From Devosia equisanguinis (lineage in GTDB: Bacteria > Pseudomonadota > Alphaproteobacteria > Rhizobiales > Hyphomicrobiaceae): a stretch of DNA of 5,574 nucleotides. The DNA lies in NCBI GenBank assembly GCA_945901835.1, contig CAMDMH010000259.1, positions 1 to 5,574 on the forward strand, in the 5' to 3' direction. Below, piece after piece: positions 1-5,574 of the stretch (the first letter of the stretch is position 1; each line of letters begins with the position of its first letter). A program made the position numbers and the translations under genes. The notes under the pieces are model-generated. The model had not been told where the DNA came from, did no database searches, and saw nothing but the letters and a program-made list of their open reading frames with translations.

Positions 1-953
1 TCTCGCTGTTCGTGTTCCTTTTGCTGCAATCCGCGCCGGGCGATCCCGCCGACCTGCTCATTCCAGATCAAGCCAGCGCGGAAGATATCGCGGACGCGCG
101 GCGGCGGTGGGGCCTCGATCAGCCCGTTCTGGTGCAGTACTGGCGGTTCCTCGTTTCGGCCGTGTCGCTCGATTTCGGACGGTCGTTCAAGTACGACGAG
201 CCGGTACTGGCGCTCATCATGCAGCGCTTTCCAGCCACTCTGGAACTGGCCATGATCGCCACTATTCTGGCGATCCTGATCGGCATTCCACTCGGCATCT
301 TCGCTGCGTCGCGGCCCAACTCGTGGTTCGACAACGCTTCATCGCTGGGTGGATTCTTCGGCGTCAGCATGCCGAACTTCTGGATGGCGATCATGCTGAT
401 CCTGATCGTATCGGGCTATTTCAACCTGCTGCCGTCGGGGGGGCGCGCGACATTCGGCGTTGCGGAAGATCCGATCACGGGCTTCCTGCTCCTGGACTCG
501 ATCCTGCAAAGGGACTGGGCGGCATTTGCGGACGCCGTAAAGTATCTCGTGCTGCCGGCGATCGTGCTCAGCGTGAACATGGCCGGACTGCTGATGCGAA
601 TGACGCGGTCGTCGATGCTCGAGGTGCTGTCCGAGGACTACATCATGACGGCGCGGGCGAAAGGTCTCAGCGAGCGCGTCGTGGTGTGGCGGCATGCGCT
701 GAAGAACGCCCGGATCATGGTGATCACCGTGGTGGGACTCGAGTTCGGCGCACTCATCTCAGGGTCGATCATCGTCGAGGCGGTGTTCTCGTGGCCAGGG
801 ATCGGCCAGCTTCTCCTGCAAGGCATCACAGCGCGCGACTATCCACTGATAACGGGCCTCGTTCTCGTCTATACGACTCTCTTCATCATCGTGAACCTCA
901 TCGTGGACTTCCTCTATGCAGCAGCTGATCCCAGAATCCGGCTCGGCGGCTGA
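1..953 (+). CDS. Dpp/Opp-type ABC transporter permease (DppB-like), 5' end missing
   Basis: Inner-membrane channel subunit of a peptide/nickel-type ABC importer, the partner of the next gene. The frame is open from base 3 to the TGA at 951-953. The visible protein begins inside the usual first membrane helix and quickly reaches the family motif LLLQSAPGDPAD, so the true start lies left of the window and the GTG at 12 is not a real start. Numbering from that GTG, hydrophobic segments lie near residues 77-99, 115-137, 178-198, 234-258 and 279-302. The cytoplasmic loop that docks on the ATPase (EAA loop) is at about 208-233, with ARAKGLSE at its core. The end FLYAAADPRIRLGG is typical of DppB/OppB/GsiC proteins. 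About 20-30 N-terminal residues appear to be missing. Neither an ATPase nor a DppA-type binding protein lies in the window, so the substrate is unknown; family members carry di- and oligopeptides, nickel, glutathione, opines and similar solutes. Confidence 0.93.
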   Translation, partial: SLFVFLLLQSAPGDPADLLIPDQASAEDIADARRRWGLDQPVLVQYWRFLVSAVSLDFGRSFKYDEPVLALIMQRFPATLELAMIATILAILIGIPLGIFAASRPNSWFDNASSLGGFFGVSMPNFWMAIMLILIVSGYFNLLPSGGRATFGVAEDPITGFLLLDSILQRDWAAFADAVKYLVLPAIVLSVNMAGLLMRMTRSSMLEVLSEDYIMTARAKGLSERVVVWRHALKNARIMVITVVGLEFGALISGSIIVEAVFSWPGIGQLLLQGITARDYPLITGLVLVYTTLFIIVNLIVDFLYAAADPRIRLGG

Positions 954-1845
954 CGCTGCCGTAGCTCCGGTTTCACCGGCCGCTGTACGGCGGCCAAGCC
1001 CGTTCAAGCGCGCGCTGCGGCCGTGGCTCACGTTCAAGGCCGTGCTCGGCGGCTCGATCCTGTTTGCTCTGCTCGTGTGCGCCATTCTGGCGCCTTGGCT
1101 CGCGCCCTACGATCCCAACAAGCAGAACCTGATGGCAGCGATGATCGCGCCACAGTATTTTTCCGGTCCGCATTTCCTCGGAACGGATCACGTCGGCCGC
1201 GACCTGCTCGCGCGATTGATCTACGGCGCGCGGATCTCGCTTTCGATCGCTGCTGCTGTCGTGGTGATCTCGGGGGCGGTCGGCATCGCACTCGGCATCA
1301 TCTCCGGCTACTTCGGCGGGCGCGTGGATTTCCTGATCCAGAAGGTCGTCGAGATGGTGTGGGCGTTCCCGCCGCTGTTGATCGCGATCGCGATCCTCGC
1401 GTTTCTCGGGCAGGGGCTGGGAAATCTCATTCTGGCGCTGACGCTGCAGCGCTGGATTCCCTATTGTCGCGTTGTGCGGGCGGAGGCGATGACGCTGAAG
1501 GAACGCGAGTTCGTAGTGGCGGCGCGATCGATCGGGGCCAGCCATCTGCGCATTCTCGGCCGGCATCTGCTGCCCAACCTGATCCAGTCGGCGCTCGTGA
1601 TCGGCACGTTCGCGATGGCGGCGGCGATCATCGCAGAGGCGGCGCTGAGCTTCCTCGGCCTCGGCGTTCCGCCGCAGATCCCGACTTGGGGCTCGATGCT
1701 CGCCGACGGCCGCGCTTACGTCTCCACATCGTGGTGGATGTCGCTTTTCCCGGGGCTCGCGATCTTTGCCACGGTGCTCGCGATCAATATGCTGGGCGAC
1801 GCCTTGCGCGACAACCTGGATCCCAAGATGAAGCGGCGGCGATAA
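916..1845 (+). CDS. Dpp/Opp-type ABC transporter permease (DppC-like)
   Basis: Second channel subunit of the same importer, 309 residues and full length for the DppC/OppC family. A cytoplasmic, Pro/Ala-rich N-terminus (about 1-38) precedes the first helix at about 42-64, as in the OppC N-terminal domain. The family signature FLGTDHVGRDLLARLIYGAR is at 88-107. Further helices lie near 109-130, 147-165, 168-180, 224-249 and 276-295. The EAA loop that contacts the ATPase is at about 198-222 (REFVVAARSIGASH then LLPN). The C-terminus NMLGDALRDNLDPK is typical. The ATG at 916 lies 38 nt inside the upstream permease gene and has no clear Shine-Dalgarno, which suggests translational coupling. The next in-frame start candidate, a GTG at 1042, would remove the start of the first helix, so 916 is preferred. 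It ends 47 bp before the amidase gene on the same strand, so the two are probably co-transcribed. Confidence 0.95.
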   Translation: MQQLIPESGSAADAAVAPVSPAAVRRPSPFKRALRPWLTFKAVLGGSILFALLVCAILAPWLAPYDPNKQNLMAAMIAPQYFSGPHFLGTDHVGRDLLARLIYGARISLSIAAAVVVISGAVGIALGIISGYFGGRVDFLIQKVVEMVWAFPPLLIAIAILAFLGQGLGNLILALTLQRWIPYCRVVRAEAMTLKEREFVVAARSIGASHLRILGRHLLPNLIQSALVIGTFAMAAAIIAEAALSFLGLGVPPQIPTWGSMLADGRAYVSTSWWMSLFPGLAIFATVLAINMLGDALRDNLDPKMKRRR

Positions 1846-1892
1846 GGCTACTGCACCTCACAACAACCACGTCGAAACAAGGAGAAGCGTTC

Positions 1893-2702
1893 ATGACCAC
1901 CAAGAAGGGTGCGGCGAAGCCCGCAAAAAAAGAGCGGATCTGGGACAAGTATCTGACCGATCGCGACAAGGCGGTGTTCGAGCAGGCCGGCTATGGCGCG
2001 ATGGCTGCGTGGGGTAAGCGCCCGGCGCTGCTGGTGATCGACGTCAACTACGCCTTCACCGGCGAGAGTTCGCTGCCGATCCTCGATTCGATCAAGAAAT
2101 GGCGCAATTCGTGCGGCTCCGACGGCTGGGACGCGATCCCGGTGCTGCAGAAACTGATCGAGATGTGCCGCTCGAAGGGCATTCCGGTGATCTACACGAC
2201 CGGCACCCGGCGGTCCGACGCCTGGAACGCCGGCTCGTGGGCGTGGAAGAACTCGCGCAACGACGAGGACCTCAGCGTCAAGATCGAGAAGACGAGCTTC
2301 GACGGTCTCGACGGCAATATCATCGTCAAGGAGATCGAGCCCGGTCCGCGCGATCTCGTGGTGCGCAAGGAGAAGCCGTCGGCGTTCTTCGGCTCGCCGC
2401 TGCAGAGCTATCTGCAGAACCTGGGTTGCGACAGCGTGATCGTCACGGGAACGACGACATCGGGTTGCGTGCGCGCCACCGTGCTCGACAGCTTCTCGCT
2501 CAACTTCCGCACCACGGTGGTCGAGGACGGCTGCTTCGACCGCAGCCAAGCGAGCCACGCGATCAACCTGTGCGACATGAACGCGAAATACGCGAACGTG
2601 CTTTCTTCGGAGGAAGTGCTCGAGCATCTGCGGTCGGTGCCGCAAGGCATGTACGACCTGCCGAGTGGGCAGGGCATCAAGAAGGGCGACGTCTGGTACT
2701 GA
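1893..2702 (+). CDS. isochorismatase-like cysteine hydrolase (N-carbamoylsarcosine amidase / maleamate amidase type)
   Basis: Predicted cytoplasmic amidohydrolase of 269 residues. The ATG at 1893 follows an AAGGAG at 1879-1884 with 8-nt spacing, which fixes the start although the frame stays open far upstream through the permease gene. A Lys-rich leader (residues 1-15) precedes the alpha/beta fold. The family's Asp-Lys-Cys triad is visible: D50 in LLVIDVN, K159 in RKEKPSAFFGSPL, and the nucleophile C192 in GTTTSGCVRAT. TSGCVRA is the form seen in N-carbamoylsarcosine amidase and maleamate amidase (NicF) rather than in nicotinamidase or true isochorismatase; this is family knowledge and does not prove the substrate. 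The expected reaction is hydrolysis of a carboxamide or ureido C-N bond with release of ammonia. It lies directly downstream of the ABC permease pair, suggesting that the importer delivers the amide or its precursor. A strong hairpin starts 11 bp after the stop. A related but interrupted copy lies at 4926. Confidence 0.9.
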   Translation: MTTKKGAAKPAKKERIWDKYLTDRDKAVFEQAGYGAMAAWGKRPALLVIDVNYAFTGESSLPILDSIKKWRNSCGSDGWDAIPVLQKLIEMCRSKGIPVIYTTGTRRSDAWNAGSWAWKNSRNDEDLSVKIEKTSFDGLDGNIIVKEIEPGPRDLVVRKEKPSAFFGSPLQSYLQNLGCDSVIVTGTTTSGCVRATVLDSFSLNFRTTVVEDGCFDRSQASHAINLCDMNAKYANVLSSEEVLEHLRSVPQGMYDLPSGQGIKKGDVWY

Positions 2703-2712
2703 GGCATGCTCA

Positions 2713-2739
2713 CCTCTCCCCATCATTCATGGGGAGAGG
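2713..2739 (+). terminator. hairpin after the amidase gene, possible terminator
   Basis: Bases 2713-2723 (CCTCTCCCCAT) and 2729-2739 (ATGGGGAGAGG) form a perfect 11-bp stem with a 5-base loop (CATTC), starting 11 bp after the amidase TGA. The stem is strong and well placed to end the transcript or protect its 3' end. No T run follows (the next bases are CCGCAAAGG), so it is not a textbook intrinsic terminator. Its CCTCTCCCC core resembles the arms of the palindromic repeat further right, so it may itself be a short repeat of the same kind. Confidence 0.5.
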
Positions 2740-2793
2740 CCGCAAAGGACGCTCCGAACAATAACTACTGCGATTTGGAGGCCGACCTCGCGG

Positions 2794-2911
2794 TTCTCCT
2801 CCCCCCATTGTGGGGGAGGTGGCCCGTAGGGCCGGAGGGGGAAGCCCGTACAAATCTGGTACTATTGGGCTCCCCCACCCCCGCCCCTTACCCACAAGGT
2901 GGAGGGGAGAA
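2794..2911. repeat. REP/BIME-like composite palindromic intergenic repeat
   Basis: An imperfect inverted repeat of about 118 bp. It starts with TTCTCC (2794-2799) and ends with GGAGAA (2906-2911). Each outer arm is itself a hairpin: 2798-2807 pairs with 2811-2819 around a 3-base loop with one bulged C, and 2884-2892 pairs with 2898-2907 around CACAA with one bulge. Inside, GGCCC-GTA-GGGCC (2821-2833) forms another small hairpin. The centre pairs GGGGG and AGCCC (about 2837-2847) with GGGCT and CCCCC (about 2867-2876), capped by two GTAC tetramers at 2848-2851 and 2859-2862. The left arm is longer than the right by roughly the small GGCCC hairpin. C-run/loop/G-run elements of this kind are common, dispersed and non-coding in Hyphomicrobiales genomes, so two units in head-to-head (BIME-like) arrangement is the likely reading. 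The 2703-3022 gap holds this element, the hairpin at 2713-2739, and a leader of about 110 bp before the next gene in which I see no convincing promoter boxes. Confidence 0.6.
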
Positions 2912-3022
2912 CGCCGAATTTCGATTCGATTATTGTTCGAAGCTGCCAAAGACGCGAACGTGATGTGATGGCCTGACGAGAAGGAATAGGCGCAATTTCT
3001 GCCGAAGGCTGGGGGGAAAGCG

Positions 3023-4024
3023 ATGTCGAGCCTTCTGGTTGCCCTTGCTATGGCGCTCGGACTTGTCGCCTCGTTGGCCGCCCCATCGCGCGCGTTCGCC
3101 GAGGAATCCCACTTCTTCGCCGGCAAGACCATGAGGCTCGTCGTCGGAATGCCGCCGGGTGGCGGCGTCGATATCTATGCCCGACTCGTGCAGCGCCACA
3201 TCGAGCAGCATCTGCCGGGCAAGCCGTCGATCGTGGTGCAGAACATGCCGGGCGCGGGCTCATTGCGGGCCGTGCAGTCGCTCGCTGCCTCGCCCGACGA
3301 CGGCACAGTGATCCTGACGTTCAGCTCTTCGCTCGTCACCGAGTCGATCCTGGCGCCGGAGCGCGTGAAGGCCGACTTCCGCACGTTCTCGTTTCTGGGC
3401 AATGTGGCCGAGGACAGCCGCGTGTGCTTCGTGCGTGCCGCGGTCGGGTTCAAGAACTGGCCGGAGTTCGCTCAGCGCGAGGGAGTCGTGTTCGGGGGTA
3501 CTGCGGCAGGCACCTCGGGCAATCTCGATGTCGCCATGCTGCGCAACCTGCTCGGCGTCAAGCTCAAACTGGTGCAAGGCTGCGCGGGGTCAGCGGACAA
3601 GCGCCTTGCGCTGGAGAAGGGCGAGATCGACGGCGACTGTGCCGGCGCCACCTCGATCCCCGACGGCTGGGTGAAGGACGGCAAGGTCAGCGTCGTGATC
3701 AAGCATTCGGCGAGCGCATTGCCCGGCATCGGGCAAGACGTTCCGTTTGCCGGAGCTCTCCTGAATGATGCCGGCGACAGGCGGGTGTACGACTTTCTCG
3801 TCACGCCGCAACGGCTCGGGCGCTTGTTCCTCGTGTCGGCGAAGGTTCCGGCCGAACGGCTTGCGATACTACGCAAGGCATTCGACGCGGCGATGGCCGA
3901 TCCGTCATTCCGGGCCGAGGCAGCAAAGCTCGGCCTCGTCGTCTCGCCTACGCCCGGGGCGGCAGTCGATAAGAGCATCGCAGCGCTCCATGTGACGCCG
4001 CCGGAGATCATCGCGCGCGAGTAG
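3023..4024 (+). CDS. TctC/Bug-family periplasmic solute-binding protein
   Basis: Predicted secreted binding protein of 333 residues, normal for the tripartite tricarboxylate transporter receptor (TctC/Bug) family, whose members usually bind carboxylates. Residues 1-26 look like a Sec signal peptide (hydrophobic 4-20, cleavage after AFA before EES). The first lobe carries the family motif VGMPPGGGVDIYARL (41-55), followed by a conserved NMPGAGSL (74-81). The second lobe has GGTAAGTSGN (158-167) and LALEKGEIDGDCAG (195-208), matching the usual gene-family order. Cysteines at 135, 187 and 206 are notable for a periplasmic protein and might form a disulfide. The ATG at 3023 has a G/A-rich GGGGGA at 3012-3017 with 5-nt spacing. 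With this start the signal peptide has no Lys or Arg before its hydrophobic core, which is odd. No TctA/TctB membrane partners are in the window, so it is an orphan receptor here. It converges with the aldolase-family gene, leaving only 18 bp between stops. Confidence 0.87.
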   Translation: MSSLLVALAMALGLVASLAAPSRAFAEESHFFAGKTMRLVVGMPPGGGVDIYARLVQRHIEQHLPGKPSIVVQNMPGAGSLRAVQSLAASPDDGTVILTFSSSLVTESILAPERVKADFRTFSFLGNVAEDSRVCFVRAAVGFKNWPEFAQREGVVFGGTAAGTSGNLDVAMLRNLLGVKLKLVQGCAGSADKRLALEKGEIDGDCAGATSIPDGWVKDGKVSVVIKHSASALPGIGQDVPFAGALLNDAGDRRVYDFLVTPQRLGRLFLVSAKVPAERLAILRKAFDAAMADPSFRAEAAKLGLVVSPTPGAAVDKSIAALHVTPPEIIARE

Positions 4025-4045
4025 GCCGATCCTGCTGCCGGCCTA
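4022..4045. terminator. shared hairpin between convergent genes, possible bidirectional terminator
   Basis: TAGGCCG (4022-4028) and CGGCCTA (4039-4045) form a perfect 7-bp stem with a 10-base loop. The left arm begins with the stop codon of the binding-protein gene and the right arm ends with the stop codon of the convergent aldolase-family gene, so the structure fills the whole gap between them. No T run follows immediately in either direction, so termination strength is uncertain. Confidence 0.45.
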
Positions 4046-4747
4046 GAGATACCCTGCCTTCTTCGCTTTTTCGCGGTAGTGATCCCACGTCTTGCCGACG
4101 CGATAGGTGTTGAAAGCGAAGCTCGGCTTCAGCAACTCCACCTCTTGGGGCGTGATGGGCTTCAGGCCGCCGAGCGCACACCCCGCAATCGCGCTCTTGG
4201 CGTTCTCCTCCATTTCCAAACTGTCGAGGAACACCTCAGGCACCGAATTCACGGCCACCACGCTGCCGTGGCCGCGCAACAGGCAATACTTGCCCTTTCC
4301 GAGCGTGGCGGCGACTTCCGCGCCCTGCTCGCGCGTCTTGATGTGCGTCGGGTCGGGGTGAACAGGCATGCCAATGAAGCGGAAGCCGAAGTTGCGCATC
4401 GCGAACATCGGCCGTTCGACCATCGTGAACAAGGTCGAATTCGGCGGATGGCCATGGCCGATGGCGCTGACGTCGTCGCGGGTGCGGTAGACGCCGAGAT
4501 GAATCGCGGTTTCGGTCGGTACTGGGCCTTTGCCTTCGAGCACCTTGCCGCTGTCGAGATCGACCACGCACATCTCCTCGGCCGTCACGGCGGCCCGACT
4601 CGCGTCGCGCGGCAGGATCAGCACACGGCTCGAGCCGGGCACGCGCGCACTGACGTGTCCGCTATAATCGAGCAGCTCCGCCATCACCATCATGCGATGG
4701 CAGTCTGCGAGTTGCTGGCGCAGCAGATCCTCGGTGATCGTCGTCAT
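4043..4747 (-). CDS. class II aldolase/adducin-family protein
   Basis: Predicted cytoplasmic metal-dependent lyase, 234 residues, a complete class II aldolase domain. The divalent-metal ligands and catalytic acid of the fuculose-aldolase fold are all visible: E79 in PTETAIHLGVYR, H98 and H100 in IGHGHPPNS, and H160 in LLRGHGSVV. YSGHVSAR (28-35) is the usual N-terminal phosphate/substrate-loop region. The ATG at 4747 is preceded on its strand by TGAGG with 8-nt spacing from the GAGG. The family covers sugar-phosphate aldolases, epimerases, and decarboxylases of aromatic or pyridine carboxylates such as 3-hydroxy-2-methylpyridine-4,5-dicarboxylate decarboxylase of vitamin B6 breakdown. Neighbouring amidases and importer genes favour a catabolic lyase or decarboxylase over sugar-phosphate metabolism, but that is inference. 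It is divergent from the interrupted hydrolase at 4926, with 178 bp between the two starts, and convergent with the binding-protein gene. Confidence 0.9.
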   Translation of the reverse strand: MTTITEDLLRQQLADCHRMMVMAELLDYSGHVSARVPGSSRVLILPRDASRAAVTAEEMCVVDLDSGKVLEGKGPVPTETAIHLGVYRTRDDVSAIGHGHPPNSTLFTMVERPMFAMRNFGFRFIGMPVHPDPTHIKTREQGAEVAATLGKGKYCLLRGHGSVVAVNSVPEVFLDSLEMEENAKSAIAGCALGGLKPITPQEVELLKPSFAFNTYRVGKTWDHYREKAKKAGYL

Positions 4748-4925
4748 GGCTCAAACCTCACTCGTTGAAACGGCATTTCAATTCCTCAGCAGAATGCATC
4801 AGTCGAGGCAGTGCAACAAGCACAGAGGTGTGCAATTGTGCCAAGGTGTTGGCCGGCCGCCCCTCAGAACGAAGCCCAAGGCCGGTTCTCGGGATGATTC
4901 ACGCACGGACCTTCGGGAGACAGTC
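4748..4925. promoter_or_regulatory. divergent intergenic region with candidate operator palindromes
   Basis: This 178-bp gap separates the start of the class II aldolase-family gene (- strand) from that of the second hydrolase (+ strand), so it must hold promoters for both unless they are read from further away. It contains TTGAAA-N5-TTTCAA at 4765-4781, a perfect 6-bp inverted repeat lying 18 bp from the aldolase start. A smaller GTGC-N5-GCAC lies at 4811-4823, and a CAATTG palindrome at 4833-4838. TTGAAA (4765-4770) with CAGAAT (4790-4795) resembles a weak sigma-70 promoter but the spacing of 19 bp is long. These are pattern observations only; no regulator gene is in the window. Confidence 0.3.
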
Positions 4926-5574
4926 ATGGCCCGCAAAGAGGACTTCCAGGATCACTGCTGGAAGGACGTGATCGATGCGGACACGATGAAAGTGAACGAC
5001 TGCTACCGGCGCGATACGTTCGTGGGCGACAAGCCTGCGGTGATCGCGATCGACCTCTAGAAGCTCGTCTATGAGGAAGGGCCGCGACCGCCGGTCGAGA
5101 CGACGCCGCAGCACTACAACACCTGCGGAAAGTTCGCCTACGACGCGATCGAGCCGACGAAGAAGCTACTTGCGGCCGCGCGGCGCGCGAAACTGCCGAT
5201 CTTCTATTGCACGCAGGAGACGCGGCCGCAGAACCGGCCCTACGGCGTCGGCTCTACGCGCAGCGTCGTAAAGCTGGATCCGGACGTGTTCGAGATCCAT
5301 CACGAGTTCACGCCGCAGCCGGAAGACGTGATCATCAAGAGGCAGCGCGCCTTGATCTTCCAGGGCACGCCGATCCTCTCGCACCTCAACTTCCTCGGCG
5401 TGAAGAGCCTGATCGTGTGCGGAGGATCGACGTCGGGCTGTGTGAGAGCGAGTTCGGTCGACGCCTATTCGCTGGGTTATCACGTCAGTCTCGTCGAAGA
5501 GTGCACCTATGGTCGCTCGGCGCTGATCCATAAGGTCAACCTGTTCGACCTCGCCCACAAATACGTCGACGTGA
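4926..5574 (+). pseudogene. second isochorismatase-like hydrolase, interrupted by in-frame TAG and cut by window edge
   Basis: Frame from ATG 4926, preceded by GGGAG at 4915-4919 with 6-nt spacing. It reads 44 residues to VIAIDL and then meets TAG at 5058-5060. After the TAG the same frame stays open for 156 more codons to the edge and is plainly the rest of an isochorismatase-fold enzyme. Numbering through the stop as residue 45, the triad is D43 (before the TAG), K138 in IIKRQRALIFQGTP, and C172 in GGSTSGCVRAS. It is a paralogue of the hydrolase at 1893: in the stretch around and after the nucleophile about 22 of 51 aligned residues match, and both share a CG-x2-[W/Y]DAI feature (67-75 here, 74-82 there). 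There is no frameshift or second stop. Family members often have Gln two residues after the catalytic Asp, so CAG to TAG by one transition is the simplest history. No in-frame ATG follows and the first GTG (5283) would omit D43, so re-initiation would not restore the enzyme. Read-through or a sequencing error are the alternatives to a recent pseudogene. Confidence 0.8.

Noticed and set aside
1023..1892. N-terminal extension of the amidase frame through the permease gene
   Set aside because: The extension is out-of-frame reading of the DppC-like gene, Arg/Asp-rich and without motifs. The ATG at 1893 with AAGGAG is the clear start.
1925..1931. Run of seven A residues early in the amidase gene as a frameshift site
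   Set aside because: It encodes Lys-Lys in a basic leader. The main frame is complete and normal downstream, and no stimulatory structure or alternative product is evident.
1848..2726. Long open frame of 292 codons on the - strand opposite the amidase gene
   Set aside because: It mirrors the amidase codons, is rich in Arg, His and Ala with no recognisable motif, and the + strand frame has a full catalytic triad and ribosome site. It is a high-GC shadow.
2706..3132. Short open frames on both strands across the intergenic repeat
   Set aside because: They translate the palindromic repeat into low-complexity Pro/Gly/Arg peptides and have no convincing ribosome sites.
4079..4768. Open frame of 229 codons on the + strand opposite the class II aldolase-family gene
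   Set aside because: It is a compositional shadow (Arg/His/Ala-rich); the - strand frame has all metal ligands and a ribosome site.
4831..4843. Possible sigma-54 promoter on the - strand (TGGCAC followed by TTGCA)
   Set aside because: Only 7 bases separate the GG and GC dinucleotides, whereas the -24/-12 arrangement needs 10, so the spacing is wrong.
5071..5533. Open frames in the other two + frames downstream of the TAG
   Set aside because: They are Arg-rich shadows; the conserved hydrolase motifs are all in the frame that starts at 4926.

Overview
The window is GC-rich, with strong G/C preference at third codon positions and closely packed genes. The dispersed palindromic repeat between genes (runs of C, a short loop, then runs of G) and the mix of transporter families look like an alphaproteobacterium of the Hyphomicrobiales (Bradyrhizobium/Rhodopseudomonas-like). 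That placement is an inference from style, not from a marker gene.

Layout, left to right. (1) Two inner-membrane permease subunits of a peptide/nickel-type (Dpp/Opp) ABC importer on the + strand; the first is cut by the left edge and the two overlap by 38 nt. (2) Forty-seven bases further on, a complete isochorismatase-like cysteine hydrolase of the N-carbamoylsarcosine amidase / maleamate amidase type. (3) A 320-bp gene-free stretch with a strong hairpin just after the hydrolase stop and a large imperfect palindrome built of REP-like arms. (4) A periplasmic binding protein of the TctC/Bug family on the + strand. (5) A convergent class II aldolase-family gene on the - strand; it and the binding protein share a hairpin whose arms contain both stop codons. 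(6) A 178-bp divergent intergenic region with a TTGAAA-N5-TTTCAA palindrome. (7) A second isochorismatase-like hydrolase on the + strand, running off the right edge, whose frame is interrupted by a single in-frame TAG two codons after the catalytic aspartate.

Taken together this reads as a small-molecule catabolic locus: uptake (ABC permeases, carboxylate-type binding protein), C-N bond hydrolysis (two amidase paralogues) and an aldolase/decarboxylase-type metal enzyme. Amide or ureido compounds, or ring-cleavage products of N-heterocycles, are plausible substrates, but the sequence does not fix the substrate. I found no mobile element, CRISPR array, tRNA/rRNA or clearly new type of system. 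The points most worth checking are the amber codon in the second hydrolase and the palindromic intergenic element.
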